Of a stretch of 64,000 nucleotides of DNA, positions 23,956-35,049 are shown one piece after another (the first letter of the stretch is position 1; every line of letters starts with the position of its first letter). A program made the translations under genes and the position numbers. Source of the stretch: Glycine soja (lineage: Eukaryota; Streptophyta; Magnoliopsida; Fabales; Fabaceae); NCBI RefSeq assembly GCF_004193775.1, contig NC_041002.1, positions 40,338,038-40,402,037 of the forward strand, read 5' to 3'. The notes beneath the pieces were generated by a model. The model worked only from the letters and a program-made list of their open reading frames with translations. It made no database searches and had not been told where the DNA came from.

Positions 23956-24185
23956 TATTAAGAAAATGGTATCGGGTAGTTCTCATTGATATGAGACAGT
24001 GAATAAATACATGATCCTCTCTACCATCTCTCCATGATTATTGAGGACAAAATACCAAAATAGAATCACAGACAAAATATCAAAATAGAATCACAAATAA
24101 AAAAGGAGAAAATATACAAAAATTTGGATCAATTACAATTTAAATTCAAATCATAGCTAATCCGTACAATTAATGGATTCTAACA
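23956..24185 (-). repeat. 5' LTR of copia-2
   Basis: 230-bp LTR; see copia-2. Its outer edge abuts the CCAAT target copy at 24186. Confidence 0.9.
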
Positions 24186-24395
24186 CCAATACCATATATC
24201 TTTCTCCATTGTAACTAGTAAAACATAAGAGATAAGATTACAAAGTTTTAAGAAAGGTCTTCCTCCCAACAGAACATAAGCCTCATCTAACTCCACACCC
24301 AATTCAAACTCACACATAAGAGTTAACAATATTTTCAAAAATTTGAAAAAAGCCCTGGAAAAGCATATGTATACAATATTTCTGGAGCTTACCAT
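24186..24395 (-). pseudogene. LINE ORF2 tail, copy 1, proximal part
   Basis: Reads CEFELGVELDEAYVLLGGRP then MEKDIWYW, parallel to FEFGVELDETFVLLGGIP and VEKDIWSW at 60500-60650. The copia-2 insertion cuts it right after DIWYW. It lies 280 bp downstream of RLP-2, the same arrangement as copy 2 downstream of RLP-4. Confidence 0.75.
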
Positions 24396-24673
24396 ATACT
24401 AGATATATTGATATACCCATACATTTGTGTAAGTGTCATATACATTTTACATCTTAATATAACTTTAACTAAGGAAACTGTTAAGCAATGATTTAAAACA
24501 TCTTGAGATTACTAACTACTTTGCATTATCTCTGGTCTAAACATAATTAATTGATGCAGTCCTTATTATGAAATTCCTCATAAAAAAATTAAAAGATTAA
24601 AAAAATGCAAAACCAAAATATTATGAAGAGTGTAAATTGACCTATTGTAGAAGCTAAATCACTAAAAAATTAC
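24396..24673. other. RLP-2 3' flank, no gene
   Basis: AT-rich flank very similar to 60660-60914 downstream of RLP-4 (shared CATCTTGAGATTACTAACTA and ACTTTGC.TTATC.CTGGTCT blocks). Confidence 0.7.
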
Positions 24674-25691
24674 CTAAGATTTCAGTACCTGCACACGAGT
24701 CATGTATTTCTTCCCTTGATGGTGTTCGTATGCAAAATCAAGTTGGGGGATGATCCTATGAAGTATCTCATCTACGTGTTTCGAATACCATAACCTCCAT
24801 CTCCTCTAGAAAATAAGGGGGAGGATGAAAATTCCAAAGCCAAAAATACATCCCATCTCTACACTTAAAAAATTCCAATGAATTGAACTTTCAGTTTGGG
24901 AATGAGTTGTTTCAAGTGTTGGCACTCTATCATTGCTGCAATTATGGGTCAGTGGAGGTCCACATAACTCTTCATTCCCTTTAAAGGAATCTGCTTCAAA
25001 TGATTGAATTCGGGTACCCTTTGGAATTTCCACCACCAAGTGATTATTTGACAGATTCAAATATGCAAGGAAAGATAGACTTATGAGCTCTGTTGGAATT
25101 TCTCCATTAAAAGAATTGTTTGAAAAATCTAAAGACTCAAGATTCCTAAAATTTTCGATAGATGGTGGCTGAGAGGGCATTATTTGACAAATTAAGAGCA
25201 TTCAATCCCTTGAACTCATTAGCTCATTTGGTATTGGACCCTCAAAATTGTTGCTAGACATATCCAAGTAAGTGAAGGCTCTTTGAATTCTGAGAAACTT
25301 CATTAGTTGACCTTTGTTGTTATTAATAATTGAGTTGTGGTACCGAGAGGCATCGACTGCATTATAGTCGAAAGCTGCCTGCTCAAGGATAGAGCGAGAT
25401 ACATTTGTAACAAGTTTAGCTAACTTCACTATAGTTGTCCAAATGTGACAATAAATCCTTAAAATTCTTGAGTTCATAGTTATCAACTATATCAATATAG
25501 AAATGATTGAATTTTGTCCCAACATCAACTTTATCATGCTTCATTGCTTTCCAACTGTTTAAGTGCTCCTGGTATTGGACCACTAAAATTGTTGGAGGAT
25601 AGATAAAAAACATGAAGCATTTCCCAATCAACACTACTTATTGGGCATCAAATTGACCCGTGAAGTTTGTTTAACCTTAAATCTAGGATTC

Positions 25692-26075
25692 TGTTGGATA
25701 ATATAAACTTTATTTGGCCCATTCATCAAGTGTTAGGCCCATTAAGTTTGTGCTACTACTTTAAAGAAACTTCTAGAAAAGTGTAGAAATAAGTAGCAGT
25801 AATATTTAATTAAAGAAGTGTGTAGAACTAAGTTGTTGGGAGAAATGTGTAGAACTCTCCCTTGAAGTGTGTGGAAACTTTTCTTGATGTAACTAGAACT
25901 CACCCTTGAAGCCTATAAAAGGGGGAGAGGTTATCATTTGTATGTGGATCCAAAAAAAAGAGAAAGAAGCGAAAACAAAAGCATTTCTCAAGTAATAAGA
26001 AACTAGCCTTCTTTCAAATATTCTCTACTCTTCCATTTCTCTCAAATACTTCCTATAACCTTCTCCTTTCCAACA
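25692..26075 (+). repeat. 5' LTR of copia-3
   Basis: 384-bp LTR; contains a CTATAAAAGGGGGAG promoter-like box near 25915. Confidence 0.9.
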
Positions 26076-26078
26076 AAG

Positions 26079-26090
26079 TGGTATCAGAGC
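26079..26090 (+). other. Primer binding site of copia-3
   Basis: TGGTATCAGAGC, complementary to the initiator Met-tRNA 3' end, 3 bp after the LTR. Confidence 0.9.
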
Positions 26091-26121
26091 TTAGGTTCTT
26101 ATAAGAAATTCCTCTAGAGTT

Positions 26122-28014
26122 ATGGTGAGCAATGGAGCGACATCCTTCCAAGTTCCACTTCTAAAGGGGAGCACCTATGACAATTGGAGCATCAAAATGA
26201 AAGCCCTTCTTGGAGCACATTGATGTAGCTCTATGTGGAGCTTGTAGGCCTTGGATCTTCTTCATCAATGGTCTCCTTTGCTTCTTGAAGATGAATGGCA
26301 GTGGAATGGAGAAGGAAGAAAGATGATTGGAGATGCCACTTCAAGGAAAAGATGAGTCAATAACAAGCTCACCACCATAGGAAGCCATGGATAAGAGCTT
26401 GAAGGTAGGAGAAGATGAGTGGAGGGAGAAGGAGAGAAGGAGCACGAAATTTTGTGCCTTAAATGACGTCTGAACTTTGAAGTGTAATTCTCAAGTGATC
26501 AAAGTTGAAAAAATGCACACACATGGCCTCTATTTATAGCCTAAGTGTCACACAAAATTGAAGAGAAAATTGAATTTCTATTCAAATTTCACTTGAATTT
26601 GTGGAGCCAAAATTTTACTAATTATGGTTAGTGAATTTTAGCTATGGTTCAGCCCACTAATCCAAGATCAAGTTCAAGATTCTCCACTAAGTGTGCTTAG
26701 GTGTCATGAGGCATGTAAAGCATGAAGGACATGTACAAAGTTTGACTATATGATGTGACAATGAGGTGTAGCAAGCAAATGCTCACTTCCCCCCCCCCCC
26801 TTTAAAATTTAATTGGATTGGGATTCTCCCAATTCAATTAAATTTATTTTCCAACACACATCAAATATTCACTTAATGTATGTGAAATTACAAAACTACC
26901 CCTAATACAAAAACTAGTCTAGGTGCCCTAAAGTACAAGGGCTGAAAAATCTTACATTTCTAGGGTACCCTACCTACATTATGGAGCCCTAAATACAAGG
27001 CCCAAAAATAATGAAACCTTAATCTAATATGTACAAAGATAAGTGGACTCATACTTAACCCGTGGGCCTGAAATCTACCCTAAGGCTCATGAGAACCCTA
27101 GGACCTTCTCTTACATCTCTAGCCTAATCTTCTTGGAGTCTTCTATCCAATGCCCTTGGGGGGTCGGATTGCATCACACATGATGTTTAGGAAATGGTTG
27201 AAAAAGGCTATACGGAGTGACAAGATGAGACTTCACTTTCCTAAGCACAAAAGAAGACTTTAAAGGATTCAAGAAAGAGAAACAAGAAAGCTTTCTTCCT
27301 CATCTTTCAAGCTAAGGAGGCATGGGATAAGCTTTAAACCTCTCACAAAAGGGAAGACAAAGTAAAGAAGAGGTATCTCCAAACTCTAAGAGGTGAGTTC
27401 AAATCCTTACATATAAAAGAGTCAGAGTCCATTTTCGATTATTTTTTAAGATTTCTTGTTGTTTCACATCAAATAAAAAGAAATGGTGAGAAGTTAGAAG
27501 ATGTTAGAATTATGGAGAAAGATACTACGCCCGTTAGATCCCAAATTTGAGCATATTATTGTGACAATCAAGGAAACCATAGATTTAAAAACCATGATGA
27601 TAGAACAACTTCAAGGATCATTGCAAGCTTATGAAGAGAAGCATAAGAAGAAGCAACAGATCACTAAGCAACTCTTCAAGATGCAACTGATGGAGAAGGA
27701 AGAAAGTCAAGGAAATGAGAGAAGTCAACGAGACTGACGTGAAGGTCGTTGTCGCAACCAAGGATAGGTTGGACGTGGCAACAGAGGACGAGGTTCAAAT
27801 TTCATCAACAACAGTTACGAGAAAGGAAAAAGCTCAACAAGAGAACATGGAAGAGGCTATGCAAGCAAAAGGTATGATAAATCTCAAACCCAATGCTATA
27901 ATTGTCAAAAGATTGGCGACTATGCTTCAGAATGTAGATTCACCAAGAATAGAGTTGAGTAGGAGAATAACTATGTGGAGAAAAAAGACAAAAAGTTTGA
28001 AACAGTGCTCCTAG
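26122..28014 (+). pseudogene. copia-3 gag, split by a nested solo LTR
   Basis: Gag starts MVSNGATSFQVPLLKGSTYD and reaches MKALLGAH at 26220. The solo LTR interrupts it, and the frame resumes at 27182 as DV-stop-EMVEKGY. The later part (27501-28014) is open in two shifted pieces ([20 protein letters not shown]). The region carries many stops. Confidence 0.8.
26221..27176 (+). mobile_element. Solo LTR nested in copia-3 gag
   Basis: 956 bp, starts TGATGTAGCTC and ends GGATTGCATCA, with an exact 5-bp duplication CACAT (26216-26220, 27177-27181). Removing it restores the Gag word GAHDV. A run of ten C lies near 26790. The sequence resembles LTRs of soybean Athila-type gypsy elements (such as Diaspora), from memory of the wording only. 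Confidence 0.85.
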
Positions 28015-29250
28015 CACGTGGAGGCAAAGAAGGTAGCCACGAAAACACATGGTACCTTGACACTGGTGCAAGCAACCATATGTGCAGAAAAAGAAGCATG
28101 TCCATGGATCTTGATGAATCAATAAGTGGCAATGTCTCATTTGGTGATAATTCTAAGACTCATGTAAAACAAAAAGATAAGATCTTAATTCGTTTAAAAG
28201 ATGGAAGACACGAATTCATATCAAATGTCTACTATGTCGCAAATATGAAGAATAATATTTTGAGTTTGGCACAATTACTTGAAAAAGGCTATGATATTCA
28301 TATGAAAGATTCTAGTCTTTCCATATGAGATGGGAGAAACAATCTAATTACCAAGGTACCAATGTCAAGAAATAGAATGTTGTTATTCAATATCCAAAAT
28401 GATGTTGCAAAATGTCTTAAAGCTTCCTACATTGATGCATCCTGGCTATGGCATCTTTGATTTGGGTACTTAAATTTTGAAGGCTTAAGTTTACTATCAA
28501 AGGAGAAAATGATGAGAGGACTACCCTCCATTAACCACCCTGATTAACTCTGTGAAGGATGTTTACTTGGCAAGAAATTTAGAACAAGTTTTCCAAAGGA
28601 GTCAAACTCAAAAGCTAAGAAGTCACTCGAGCTAATGCATGCTGACGTTTGTGGGCCAATCAAGCCAAGCTCACTAGAAGTCTTTTCCGCATTCAAGAAG
28701 TTTAAAGCTGTAGTGGAGAAAGAAAGTGGTCAAAAGATCATAGCCATGAGGACAAACCGAGAAGGAGAATTCACTTCCAAAGAGTTTTGAGAGTTATGTG
28801 AAGAGAATGCAATCAGACTTCTCTTGATGGTTCAAATACCCCCCCCCCCCCAACAAAATGGTGTGGCAGAAAGAAAAAAATAGAACGATCCTTAATATGG
28901 CTCAGAGCATGCTCGAAAGCAAGAAACTGCCAAAAGAATTTTAGGGAGAAACTGTGGCATGTGCAGTTTATATGTCCAATCGATCTCCGACAAGAAATGT
29001 ATAGGGAAAGACACCACAAGAAGCATGGAGTGGAAGAAAGCTTGGTATCTCTAACTTGAGGGTTTTTGGGAGTATAGCTCATGTTCATGTCCCAGACGAG
29101 AGAAGAGCAAAAATTGATGCAAAAGTGACAAATTCATCTTCATTGGTTATGATTCAAGCTCAAAAGGGTACAAGTTGTACAACCCAAACAACAAGAAGAT
29201 GGTAGTCAGTAGAGATGTGGTGTTCGGCGAAGAAGGACAATGGGACTTTG
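27975..29250 (+). pseudogene. copia-3 protease/integrase remnant
   Basis: The protease active site is visible as NTWYLDTGASNHMCRKRSMS near 28045-28105, with an open frame to 28328 (NVSFGDNSKTHVKQKDKILI). Integrase pieces follow (ELMHADVCGPIKPSSLE near 28630, QQNGVAERKK after 28850). A run of C at about 28839-28851 disrupts the frame at that point, and there are other stops. Confidence 0.82.
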
Positions 29251-29264
29251 AGACTCATGAAAAT

Positions 29265-29692
29265 TAGGGGTGGGAATAGGCCAGGCCAGGCCAGGCTTTA
29301 AAAGGCCTGAGCCTAGCCTACAATGAATTTTTTAGGCCTGAGCCTGGCCTATAGCCTATCAAAGGCTTTTATTTTGGCTCGGCCTAGCCTTTTTAAAAGC
29401 CTAGTCTGGCCTGATAGTCTTTTTAAAAGCCTTCTTCACACTAAATTTTTTAATATTTTTGTGCTTTGGAGTAGGAAACATAATAGGAAAGTTAAAGGAA
29501 AGGAAAAGGAAACGTTAACAGGAATAGGAAAGCCAATAAAAATAATGAGAAATATAAAGGGGCACATGACTCACACCTAAATTGTAATTAAAGTCTTACT
29601 TGATTATAGGAATGGAAGTTATGGAGCAGTAATGTGTAATCAAAGTCTACTAGTTTAAAAAAAATTAATTGTACCCAAAAAAATAATATAAG

Positions 29693-29732
<40 letters not shown>

Positions 29733-29904
29733 CCTATCAGGCTTATAAGGCTTTTTAATAAGCCTAAGCCTGGTCTATTTAATTTAATAGGCATTTAAAA
29801 AAACCTGAGCCTAACCTTTTAATTAAATAGGTCAGTTCAGATCAGGCTTTATGTAGGCCAGGTCATAGGCCCCTGTAGGCCAGCCTGGCCTATTCCCACC
29901 CCTA
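29265..29904 (+). mobile_element. hAT-type MITE (640 bp) nested in copia-3
   Basis: Perfect terminal inverted repeats TAGGGGTGGGAATAGGCC / GGCCTATTCCCACCCCTA and an exact 8-bp target duplication ATGAAAAT (29257-29264, 29905-29912). These are the hallmarks of hAT elements. The interior is built from many GGCCT.GCCT subterminal repeats and a (TA)n tract at about 29699-29731. No transposase is encoded, so it depends on another element. Confidence 0.92.
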
Positions 29905-30008
29905 ATGAAAATGAATACAACTTTTTTCCTCCACTTGAAGAATTGAAGACACCTCAACATGTTTAGCAAGAGCTTGCCCTATCAACATCAACCACTCACG
30001 AAGACACT

Positions 30009-30677
30009 TTGCCATCTCCTGAAAATGAAAGGATGGTGTCACACACAAGAACCCTCCAAGATTTTTATGATCGAATTGAGAGATTGGATAGTATCACACT
30101 ATTTTGTCTCTTTGAAGATTGTGAACTAGTGGACTTTGAAGAAGTTGTGCAATATAAAAGATGGAGAAATGCGATGGACGAAGAAATTAGATCCATCAAG
30201 AAGAACGCCACATTGGAACTCGTCTCCCTTCCAAAAGGGCGCAAGGCTATTGGTGTTAAGTGGGTGTACAAAACAAAGAAGAATGCCAAGGGAGAAATTG
30301 AAAGATATAAGGCAAGACTAGTTGTAAAAGGTTATAGTCAAAAGGCTAGGTTTGATTATGATGAGGTGTTTGCACTAGTCGCTCACCTAGAGACCATAAG
30401 ACTAATACTCTCTCTTGCAGCTCAACACAAGTGGAGAATTCTTTAGATGGACATGAAGTTTGCCTTCTTGAATGGAGTCCTCGAGGAAGAAGTATACATC
30501 AAGCAACTGTTGAGATACAAGGTGAAAGAAGAAGAAGACAAAGTTCTCAAGATAAAGAAGACACTTTATGGACTAAAACAAGTCGCTCAAGCTAGAAGAC
30601 TTTATCAAGTTAAGAAGCTTACTTTGAATGATAAATCAAGTTTAAGGGGGGTGTTGGATAATATAAACTTGATTTAG
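30009..30677 (+). pseudogene. copia-3 reverse transcriptase N-terminal part
   Basis: The 145-residue piece has WRNAMDEEIRSIKKNATLEL, VKWVYKTKKNAKGEIERYKA and ARLVVKGYSQ; after a TAG at about 30444 comes MDMKFAFLNGVLEEEVYIKQ and KKTLYGLKQVAQA. The sequence then jumps straight to the purine tract and 3' LTR. The YVDD half and RNase H are gone. Confidence 0.87.
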
Positions 30678-31009
30678 CCCATTAGTCAAGTGTTAGGCCC
30701 ATTAAGTTTGTGCTACTACTTTAAAGAAACTTCTAGAAAAAGTGCATAAATAAGTAGAAGTAATATTTAATTAAAGAAGTGTGTAGAACTCTCCCTTGAA
30801 GTGTGTGGAAACTTTTCTTGATGTATCTAGAACTCTCCCTTTAAGCCTATAAAAGGGGGAGACATCATCATTTTTATGTGGATCCAAAAAAGACCCAAAG
30901 AAGCCAAAACAAAAACATTTCTCAAGTAATAAGAAACTAGCCTTCTTTCAAATATTTTATCCTCCTCCATTTCTCTCAAATACTTCCTATAACCTCCTCC
31001 TTTCCAACA
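30652..31009 (+). repeat. 3' LTR of copia-3
   Basis: 358-bp LTR copy. Its last about 107 bp belong to a later tandem duplication (30903-31332). Confidence 0.9.
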
Positions 31010-31332
31010 GATTCTAAATTTGGAAATTTTACATAAGAAACAGAGAACTTTGTCAATTAAGAAATTGCTTCGAAGGTTTAGGACTTTTAGTTTCTGGCAG
31101 TTGACTTAAGATTTAGGTCCAAAACAAAAACATTTCTCAAGTAATAAGAAACTAGCCTTCTTTCAAATATTTTCTCCTCCTTCATTTGTCTCAAATACTT
31201 CCTATAACCTCCTCCTTTCCAACAGATTCTAAATTTGGAAATTTTACTTAAGAAACAGGGAAATCTTTCAATTAAGAAATTGCTTCGAAGGTTTAGGACT
31301 TGTAGTTTCTGGCAGTTGACTAAAGATTTAGG
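30903..31332. repeat. 215-bp tandem duplication across the LTR/receptor junction
   Basis: Copy one (30903-31117) and copy two (31118-31332) each contain the end of the copia-3 LTR, the GATTC target copy and about 110 bp of RLP-2 LRR sequence. They differ by a few bases. Confidence 0.92.
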
Positions 31333-33486
31333 GATGGTGCCTTCCAACTGATTTTCATTTAGGTCAACAACCTTAGAGAACATGAAGTTGGTAGAGTATT
31401 ATGAATATAACCTCGGAGTTTGTTTCCACCAAAATTCAACACCCTTAGAGTGGTACTTAACGTCGCAAAACACTTTGGAACTATCCTAACAAAGTTGCTG
31501 TCAGAAAGATCTAGAAGGAGAAGCCTTGAAGCATTGCAAAAGGATTCAGGGATTTCTCCATGAAAAGTGTTGTTTGAAAGAGATAATATTCCTATGAAAG
31601 AGAGATGATTACTCGTGTCTAGTGAAACGATAGAGTTGAATCTATTGTTTGAAAAGTTCAAATTATTAACATACTTTGGAATGAAAGGAAAAGGCCCTTG
31701 CAGTTGGTTGGAACTAAGGTCGACCATCAAAAGGTTTGAACTTAAATTCAGACACTTCCTTCCAAATTTGTAAGAAAATTTTTGGAAATATTCAAGATAG
31801 AAAGATATTTAAGTTGCCAAATCCATTTAGGTATTGGTCCTTCAAGATATATTAATATTGACTGATTCGTTAAAAAACTAGGAATTCCTCTCAACTTACT
31901 GGAAACCAACATGAGATATCCAATATCAGGAAAAGGTGACAGGTCACGATCATCTCTAAAGTTTAAATCAATTGACAAATTGTTATGTGAGAGGCCTGGT
32001 GTAGTTAAATTACTAAGCTTGTGAATCTTGTCCAATTGTATTGTGCCATTAAAGTTGTTTTGATTAAGTTAAATGGATCGAAGTGTTCTATGGTTAAAAA
32101 TAGACATAGGAATATGCCCTTGAAAATTATTGCTACTTAAATCAAGCATCCCTAATATAGGGGAAGCAATAACAAAATCGTGCAAGAGACCATTGAGTTA
32201 ATTAAAGGGAAGTTTAAGTTCTCGCAAATATGGGAGTTTAAGTAGAGATCAGGAGAGACTCCCATTGAAAAGGTTAAACCCCAAATCAACACTAACGATA
32301 TTTTTAAGGCCCTCTATATGATTGGATGGTAACACCGCACTTAAATGATTATCAAAGAGGGATAAATATGTGAGATTATTGGATATATTAGAAGAAGGGA
32401 GGGGACCTGTAAAGTTATTGGAAGACAAGTATAGATAAACAAGTTGGGTGAGTTCTGAGATTGAACTAGGAAGTGTTCCATTAAATTGGCAGTAAGATAG
32501 ATCAATTGTAGATAACTGCTTCAAATTTGAAATTGCAGCTGCAAGGTTTTCTAAGAAATTTGTATCAATAAGAATCAAGTTATGGAGAGAACTATGTGAT
32601 GCGAAGTAATTTGGAAAACAACCACCAAGATCTTAATTGTTTGAGATGTCAAGGACCTTCAGATATCTATTGGAAAAGAACCATTCAAGCCACAACTTTT
32701 AAGCTCTAGTATGACTAACTTGGACAAATTTACAAAGGATTCTGGCATTGTGGATGCCATGTTGTTGTGGCTCAATTTTAGAACAGGAGTGATAGAAGCT
32801 TAGCCAGTGATGCATCAATGGGTCTAGAGATATTTCATGATGACATGCTCAAAACACGTAGCTTGTGCAAAGAAGATAAATCATGAGACCATTCCTATCC
32901 TTTGGTAGATATTGCCACACCATCTAGATACAATTCTATGATATCTGTAAAGTTTTGAAACATTGCTATATTGGGCTTCTCAAGTTTCAGCCTGTGAGGT
33001 AAGGTAAATGAAGAAGACAAATCAAGAGTGACTAACCTTCTGAGGTGTCAAATCTCAGGTGGAATCTTCCCCTAAAAGCCAACATTAGACAAGTTCAAAT
33101 ACCTCAAATTCTTTAGCTTGTAAAGCTACGAAGGCATAACTGAACATAAGTTATTGAATTCCAAATTCAAGCTTTCTATATATTGAAGGCTAAAAAGACC
33201 ACTTGACTGAACGAGTCCTCCTGAGATAGACTTTTCACTAAGATCAAGGGGTACAACATGCCCCTTGTTGCATGTCACCCCATGCCATTGGCAACAATCT
33301 TCACTCAGATTCCAAAGAGCAAGCATTTTGTACTTTGTAGGGTTGAATATTATTAGGTTATTATTCAAATGGAGAAACATGGAACACTGATGCTTTAGAA
33401 AATAACCATTTTCTAAAAGGATGGCGGCAGTATAGTTTATTAAGTAGAATGCTATCAAGAAAAGCCACAAGAATGTGTGCTCTCAT

Positions 33487-34034
33487 AGTGAATTCAGAGA
33501 AGATGGTGTGTAATAGTAAGCAAGGATGCTATAAAGAGATATATTTTCATTCAAAACTCTATCTCCTTTTATAGATTACAAAAGATGCACTATTGATTAT
33601 ATCAAACTCCCCAGTCTAACGTACATTTAAGTTTCTTTGGAACCACAAGCTACTACCAAACTTTATGATCTTTAGTAACCAATTCTTCAAGGAGATATAA
33701 TTCTCTCACTATTGATCATATAACAATTTCTCCCTAGTGTATACTTTGTTATTTCTATCACCTATTATATTTCTTGGTGTTCTTGACTTCTATTTGGTAT
33801 GTTACCAAAAAAAAATACTGGAGTTGGTAATATACATAAACGGAACTCCATCAAGTTTTTATTTTATTTTTAGGTTAAATTACTATTTAGATCCTCTAAT
33901 TTATTTTCAATGTTCAATTAGGTCCTCTAATCATTAAGTGGTTCAATCGGGTCCTTTAATTATTTAAAATGGTTGAACTAGATAATTTTCATTAATTAAG
34001 TATAAACGTCGTGGTGATCTATAAAAGTTGCTCT
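33487..34034. other. RLP-2 upstream region
   Basis: Promoter side of RLP-2. From about 33873 (GGTTAAATTACTATTTAGAT) the sequence looks like a widespread plant interspersed repeat of the GGTCC(T)CTAAT kind, but I cannot define its ends. Confidence 0.4.
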
Positions 34035-34360
34035 ATGTTTGATCCTCAGGCTCTCAAGGAATTTTTCAACCCCTTTGTCAACAAATTGTGTTCCATTGTT
34101 TGAGAACAAAGTGTGAGGATTCCAAATCAGCATACAATTTTCCCCCACATGAACTTCCAGACATTGGCTAGACATTGGCTACTGAAATAGAGGCGATGGG
34201 TTCAGCTTCTATCCACTTGGTGAAGTGATCAATGCCCACTAGGAGGTATTTCACTTGCCCCTTTACTAGGGGGATGGGGCTCAGTATGTCTACTCCCTAA
34301 ATGGCAAAGGGTCATGGTGCTATTATGCTATGTAACTCTTCGGCATGCAAGTGGTAGACA
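34035..34360 (-). pseudogene. Ty3/gypsy integrase core fragment
   Basis: The minus strand reads GVDILSPIPLVKGQVKYLLV then GIDHFTKWIEAEPIASIS and, further, FGIPHTLFSNNGTQFVDKG. This is the catalytic core of a TAT/Ogre-type gypsy integrase, with the first and second acidic residues in place (second changed to N in SNNGTQF). Two TAG codons replace tryptophans near 34310-34330. It ends where a CACTA-like end starts at 34363. Confidence 0.8.
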
Positions 34361-34362
34361 TT

Positions 34363-34800
34363 CACTATTAAAAAATGTGCTTTTTACGACGGTTTTGAGG
34401 TGCCTTTTACGACAATTTTCAAGCATCTTTGAAATCAGCGTCGTGAAAAATAAAGATTTTCCATGACGGTTCTCAAACCATCTTAGAAGATTAATTTTCT
34501 AAGACAGTTTTGTCAAAAACCGTCTTAGAAATCATTTTCTAAAAAAAATGTTTCTAAGATGGTTTTTAGGAAAAACCATCTTAGAAAGTGGACTTTCTAA
34601 GACGGTTCTCTAAAAAATCGTCTTAGAATATCTTATTTTTAAAAAAAAATTAAAAATTGAGAATTCTAAGACGGTTATACTTTCTAAGACGGTTCTTGAA
34701 AAAACTGGCTTAGAATGTTTTTAAAATAAAAATAAAAATTAAAGGATTCTAAGACAATTTTTTAAGGAACTTTTTTAGAAAGTGGAGTTTATTATTTATA
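34363..34800 (+). mobile_element. CACTA-like transposon end with AAGACGG subterminal repeats
   Basis: Begins CACTATTAAAAAATGTG and continues with many direct and inverted copies of TTCTAAGACGGTT / AACCGTCTTAGAA and TTTTACGACGG. This is the usual tip of plant CACTA elements. The matching right end with the same repeats was not found in the window, so the element's span is unknown. Confidence 0.7.
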
Positions 34801-35049
34801 AATTAATTATTTTAAAATACAATATTTCTATTTGGAAACAAAGTTTTCAGCTTATCGCTTCTAGAGGAATAGACATGTATTTGCAGTTATTTGAGAAGGT
34901 CCTCAACAAGAGTATGATAATTTAAAAATTACGACAAGACTTGTACAAATCCAAGCGTCAAAATATAAGAACTATATGCATGCTAACAAAGAAATACATA
35001 CCCAACACACTCACATTAAAACACAACACAAGGAAAGTGGTTCTCTTAC

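Larger units (their letters stand above)
20336..24185 (-). mobile_element. Short-LTR Ty1/copia element, Ale-like, minus orientation (copia-2)
   Basis: A 3.85 kb element with an exact 5-bp duplication CCAAT (20331-20335, 24186-24190). The 5' LTR is 23956-24185 and the 3' LTR is 20336-20539. In its own orientation the LTRs begin TGTTAGAATCC and end CTTAATA, not CA. A primer site like TGGTATTAGAGT directly follows the 5' LTR (23944-23955), and a purine tract TTGAAAGGGGGTG precedes the 3' LTR. The pol order is protease, integrase, RT, RNase H. The gag and the catalytic DSG stretch of the protease are missing, so the element is a deletion derivative. Short LTRs and RT wording suggest the Ale/Retrofit lineage. 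Confidence 0.9.
25692..31009 (+). mobile_element. Ty1/copia retrotransposon, Tork/Tnt1-like, with two nested insertions (copia-3)
   Basis: The 5' LTR is 25692-26075 and the 3' LTR is 30652-31009. Both start TGTTGGATAATATAAACTT and end TTTCCAACA. The target duplication GATTC is exact (25687-25691, 31010-31014). A primer site TGGTATCAGAGC is at 26079-26090 and a purine tract AAGTTTAAGGGGGGTG sits before the 3' LTR. Gag starts at 26122 and is split by a solo LTR (26221-27176); a hAT MITE (29265-29904) lies between integrase and RT. The second half of RT (with YVDD) and all of RNase H are deleted between about 30600 and 30620. It is inserted in RLP-2 and is non-autonomous. Confidence 0.92.
24674..33486 (-). 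pseudogene. RLP-2: Ve1-like LRR receptor-like protein, split by copia-3
   Basis: This is a paralogue of the intact RLP at 60915. It starts at an ATG at 33486, whose frame shifts within the signal peptide. The N-cap reads ALWNLSEDCCQWHGVTCNKG, then LRRs follow through 33126, 32249-32578, 31748-32035, 31359-31730 and 31087-31383. Copia-3 (25692-31009) sits next. Downstream of it come WEMLHV-like and NSWKAMKHD island sequences (25416-25634), the last LRRs, a C-cap ELCGPPLTHNC, a membrane segment GCIFGFGIFILPLIF and a short tail ending near 24674. A TAG ends the frame just after the membrane segment (24803-24805), and several frameshifts occur (for example at 25200). It is not expected to make a receptor. 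Confidence 0.9.

Noticed and set aside
29323..29580. 85-codon frame inside the hAT MITE.
   Set aside because: Arises from GGCCT subterminal repeats; no transposase motif.
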